Shown piece after piece: positions 30,376-32,482 of a DNA stretch of 32,482 nt. A program made the position numbers and the translations under genes. Within the stretch, counting starts at the first letter, position 1; each line of letters begins with the position of its first letter. A model generated the notes under the pieces. The model did not search any database and was not told where the DNA came from. It saw only the letters and a list, made by a program, of their open reading frames with translations. This DNA comes from Tannerella sp. (GTDB lineage Bacteria > Bacteroidota > Bacteroidia > Bacteroidales > Tannerellaceae), in assembly GCA_031275525.1 (NCBI GenBank), contig JAISOP010000110.1:1-32482 (forward strand), given 5' to 3'.

Positions 30376-32482
30376 CTACTTCGTCGTTTTTTCCACATCA
30401 AAGACTTCGGCCTGTATAATCACATCGTGGTATGCGCCGCGCGTGATGATCGGCACATAATCCTGTATCTTAATCCAGCCGCCTTCCATCGGGGCAATCA
30501 TACGCCCTTTGCCCGTGTCGCGATTCGTCGTTTCGGATTCGATATAGAATTCCTTGCTGGCTGCGGTGTTCACCGTTCCATTCGGATTATACTGTCTTTC
30601 CACAAAGCGGAACGAGAATACCTCATCCTTATGTCTATTATTAGCCAAGTTTACTATCTTTGCGACTTTCTTTCCTTCTTCGGCCTGCAACTTCTTAAAG
30701 TTCAACTTTCCATCGTATGCACCGCCTTTCTCACAAAACTGGGTAATCGGATCAGTGACCGTTCCGTCAGGAGATACAATGGTCCGCTCGGCCAGGATAT
30801 ACAGACTATCGCCTGCATGGATCGCATTGACAAAGGCCAACCGGTTCCATTTCGTTTTCCACATATACTTCTCATACTTAATCTGGCCATTCGGGGGAGT
30901 AACCCAAGCCGAATCCGCCATATTCCGCAAATAGCGGCCATACACGTACGGGACTGCAGGCGCGCCATCACCGCAGGTTGGGCAGCCGTCATATCCTATA
31001 TCCTTCTTCGGGTCTACTACCAGCAGATATTGCGGTTTGATCCGACCGGTTCCGCGGTTTACATACGCCGTATCCACATACATCGCAAAATTATGCGGAT
31101 GTACCGGATCCTGTCCTATTCTACTTTCGTCAAGTTTATTGTTGATTGCGCCGAGGTAACGGATTCCATTGCCATACTGCGTCGTCCCCGGCTCGTAGGT
31201 ATTGGAATTATACGAATACCCGCTGTGCTGATCTTCGTAAAGATAACTCCTCGATCCGTCGAGTCCATCCATCCTGGCCTGATAGAACATCACGGTATCG
31301 GGTTCATCGCCTTCAACCGATCCTTCATCCAGCGTCTCGAAGCGCCTGTACAACGGCTCCGTCAAAGTCTCAATCGCAAAGCCGGATGTACGCGGATTCG
31401 TGGATTTTACTTCACCTATTGCGTACCAGTTATAATCGTCTATACCCAATTTAACAACGCCAAAGCCCTGTACATCCTGCTTATCCGTTATTCCAGTATG
31501 GCTTTTCTCCACTGACGCCCGAAGGGTATCCGTCAACGACAAACCGGTAATCTGAGTCAGGTGATGGAAATTCGAATCTATAATACGATCCAGCAGGGCA
31601 TAATAATCCACGCCACCTTTTTCATACGTGTTCCGCAGATAGAATTTGGCATACTGCAACTGCCGACTCTTGGCCCAAGCGTCCTGCGTATATCCATAGC
31701 GTGCAGTGGCGCCGTGTTCTTCCAACACCACATAATTATCATTCCACTGATATTTGAAATAATCACTGATCTTGAATTTATAATATAGCCTCTCTAAGAT
31801 AGCTATCTGCTCATCGCTATATTTTCTATTTATGCGCCTGACAAGTGTATCCGTCCCAAAATCGTTATTCCGACCGATACCATATTGTTCCACACCATCA
31901 CCCGTCAATTCATCAGGCAACTCCAGTGCAAAGAAGGTTTTATCCGTCAGTGCATACAAAGAAGTATCCGCCTTCGATTTATTGGTAGTTTCACCTACGC
32001 CCAAATAGAGGTTGGCGTTAGGATCGTCAAAGGATGTTGTTCCGAAGTATTTGAAAGCATACCCTGTTAGATTGATCTCATCCTTCTCAATATACTTATA
32101 GCCCCAACGAGGATTTTTCCGAGCCTCTCCCGTTACCCGGATAAAATATTTGTCAGTACCTACTTCCCCTTTTAGCATTGCACCATCGTAGAATGCTGGA
32201 CGATAATCAGCGCCACCTTTATAATAAAAAGCACTATTAAATACAGGATGGAACTCTGACAACTTCGTAAATAACTGGAGATATTCGAGACGGATATTCT
32301 CAAATTCCCGGTTGATCAGATGTACGTGCGACACGTCACTATTCTCGTTGGATCTCACTACTAACCAGTGGCACGACGGCATTTTTAGCGGATTCTCATA
32401 AGGTCCCAATTGTATCCATCGGGGCGTCAAATCGCCGGCCCACAAAGGTACACACAAGGTACGACCCTGCTCATCCTTAATG
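30376..32482 (-). CDS. S-layer-like surface protein (TfsA-like), partial at window edge and ending at an amber codon
   Basis: The frame is open from the window edge, reading IKDEQGRT before LCVPLWAGDLTPRW, so the gene begins outside and lacks its signal peptide here. About 700 codons are visible. It is a diverged paralog of the intact neighbour: VDTAYVNRGTGRIKPQYLLV versus VDTAYINRGTGPIKPQYMLA, NAIHAGDSLYIL versus PAIHANDALYIL, and HKDEVFSFRFVER versus HKDCVFSFRLIER. About six D-(S/T)-x glycosylation motifs are present. It ends VFDVEKTTK-TAG just before an otherwise intact T9SS sorting domain. In the literature, as I recall it, T. forsythia tfsA carries a double locus tag (TF2661-2662), which would fit a split reading frame. 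Confidence 0.7.
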   Translation of the reverse strand, partial: IKDEQGRTLCVPLWAGDLTPRWIQLGPYENPLKMPSCHWLVVRSNENSDVSHVHLINREFENIRLEYLQLFTKLSEFHPVFNSAFYYKGGADYRPAFYDGAMLKGEVGTDKYFIRVTGEARKNPRWGYKYIEKDEINLTGYAFKYFGTTSFDDPNANLYLGVGETTNKSKADTSLYALTDKTFFALELPDELTGDGVEQYGIGRNNDFGTDTLVRRINRKYSDEQIAILERLYYKFKISDYFKYQWNDNYVVLEEHGATARYGYTQDAWAKSRQLQYAKFYLRNTYEKGGVDYYALLDRIIDSNFHHLTQITGLSLTDTLRASVEKSHTGITDKQDVQGFGVVKLGIDDYNWYAIGEVKSTNPRTSGFAIETLTEPLYRRFETLDEGSVEGDEPDTVMFYQARMDGLDGSRSYLYEDQHSGYSYNSNTYEPGTTQYGNGIRYLGAINNKLDESRIGQDPVHPHNFAMYVDTAYVNRGTGRIKPQYLLVVDPKKDIGYDGCPTCGDGAPAVPYVYGRYLRNMADSAWVTPPNGQIKYEKYMWKTKWNRLAFVNAIHAGDSLYILAERTIVSPDGTVTDPITQFCEKGGAYDGKLNFKKLQAEEGKKVAKIVNLANNRHKDEVFSFRFVERQYNPNGTVNTAASKEFYIESETTNRDTGKGRMIAPMEGGWIKIQDYVPIITRGAYHDVIIQAEVFDVEKTTK

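Overview
The window looks like a chromosome segment from the Bacteroidales, most likely Tannerella or a close relative. Supporting signs are promoters of the Bacteroidetes type (TTTG, about 19 nt, TAnnTTTG), the gene order of the translation/transcription block, a type III glutamine synthetase, DapL-type lysine/DAP synthesis, and two tandem surface proteins with type IX secretion C-terminal domains resembling the Tannerella S-layer pair. The genus is an inference from the S-layer-like genes; the phylum is much safer.

Layout. Positions 1-120 hold the edge of an IS3-like insertion sequence. From about 13,300 down to 195 (minus strand) runs one long transcription/translation block: tRNA-Thr(UGU), tRNA-Thr(GGU), tuf, tRNA-Trp, secE, nusG, rplK, rplA, rplJ, rplL, rpoB, rpoC. 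It has a promoter overlapping the end of hpf, an attenuator-like hairpin between rplL and rpoB, and a strong terminator after rpoC. Upstream, also on the minus strand, lie rpsU, xerC and hpf. Divergent promoters at 14,863-14,941 separate these from the plus-strand genes: a gamma-class carbonic anhydrase, a CapA-like protein, punA and dapL.

From 18,157 to 25,672 the plus strand carries dapL and a nitrogen-assimilation cluster: a TorF-like outer-membrane protein, a P-II regulator, an ammonium transporter, ammonia-dependent asparagine synthetase and glutamine synthetase III. Together they would bring ammonium in, sense nitrogen state and fix it into Asn and Gln. This block is visibly richer in G+C than its surroundings. 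Convergent terminators at 25,701-25,862 separate it from the minus-strand S-layer-like pair that fills the rest of the window.

Main points for a second look: (1) an 11-unit array of 23-bp hairpin repeats between amt and asnA whose two stem arms change together; (2) what looks like a decayed dapF in the leader of dapL; (3) an in-frame amber codon cutting the T9SS sorting domain off the upstream S-layer-like gene; (4) a hairpin-packed, repeat-bounded insertion between rpoB and rpoC; (5) a tuf-linked tRNA cluster without the usual Tyr and Gly genes. I found no CRISPR array, no prophage and no clear defence system.
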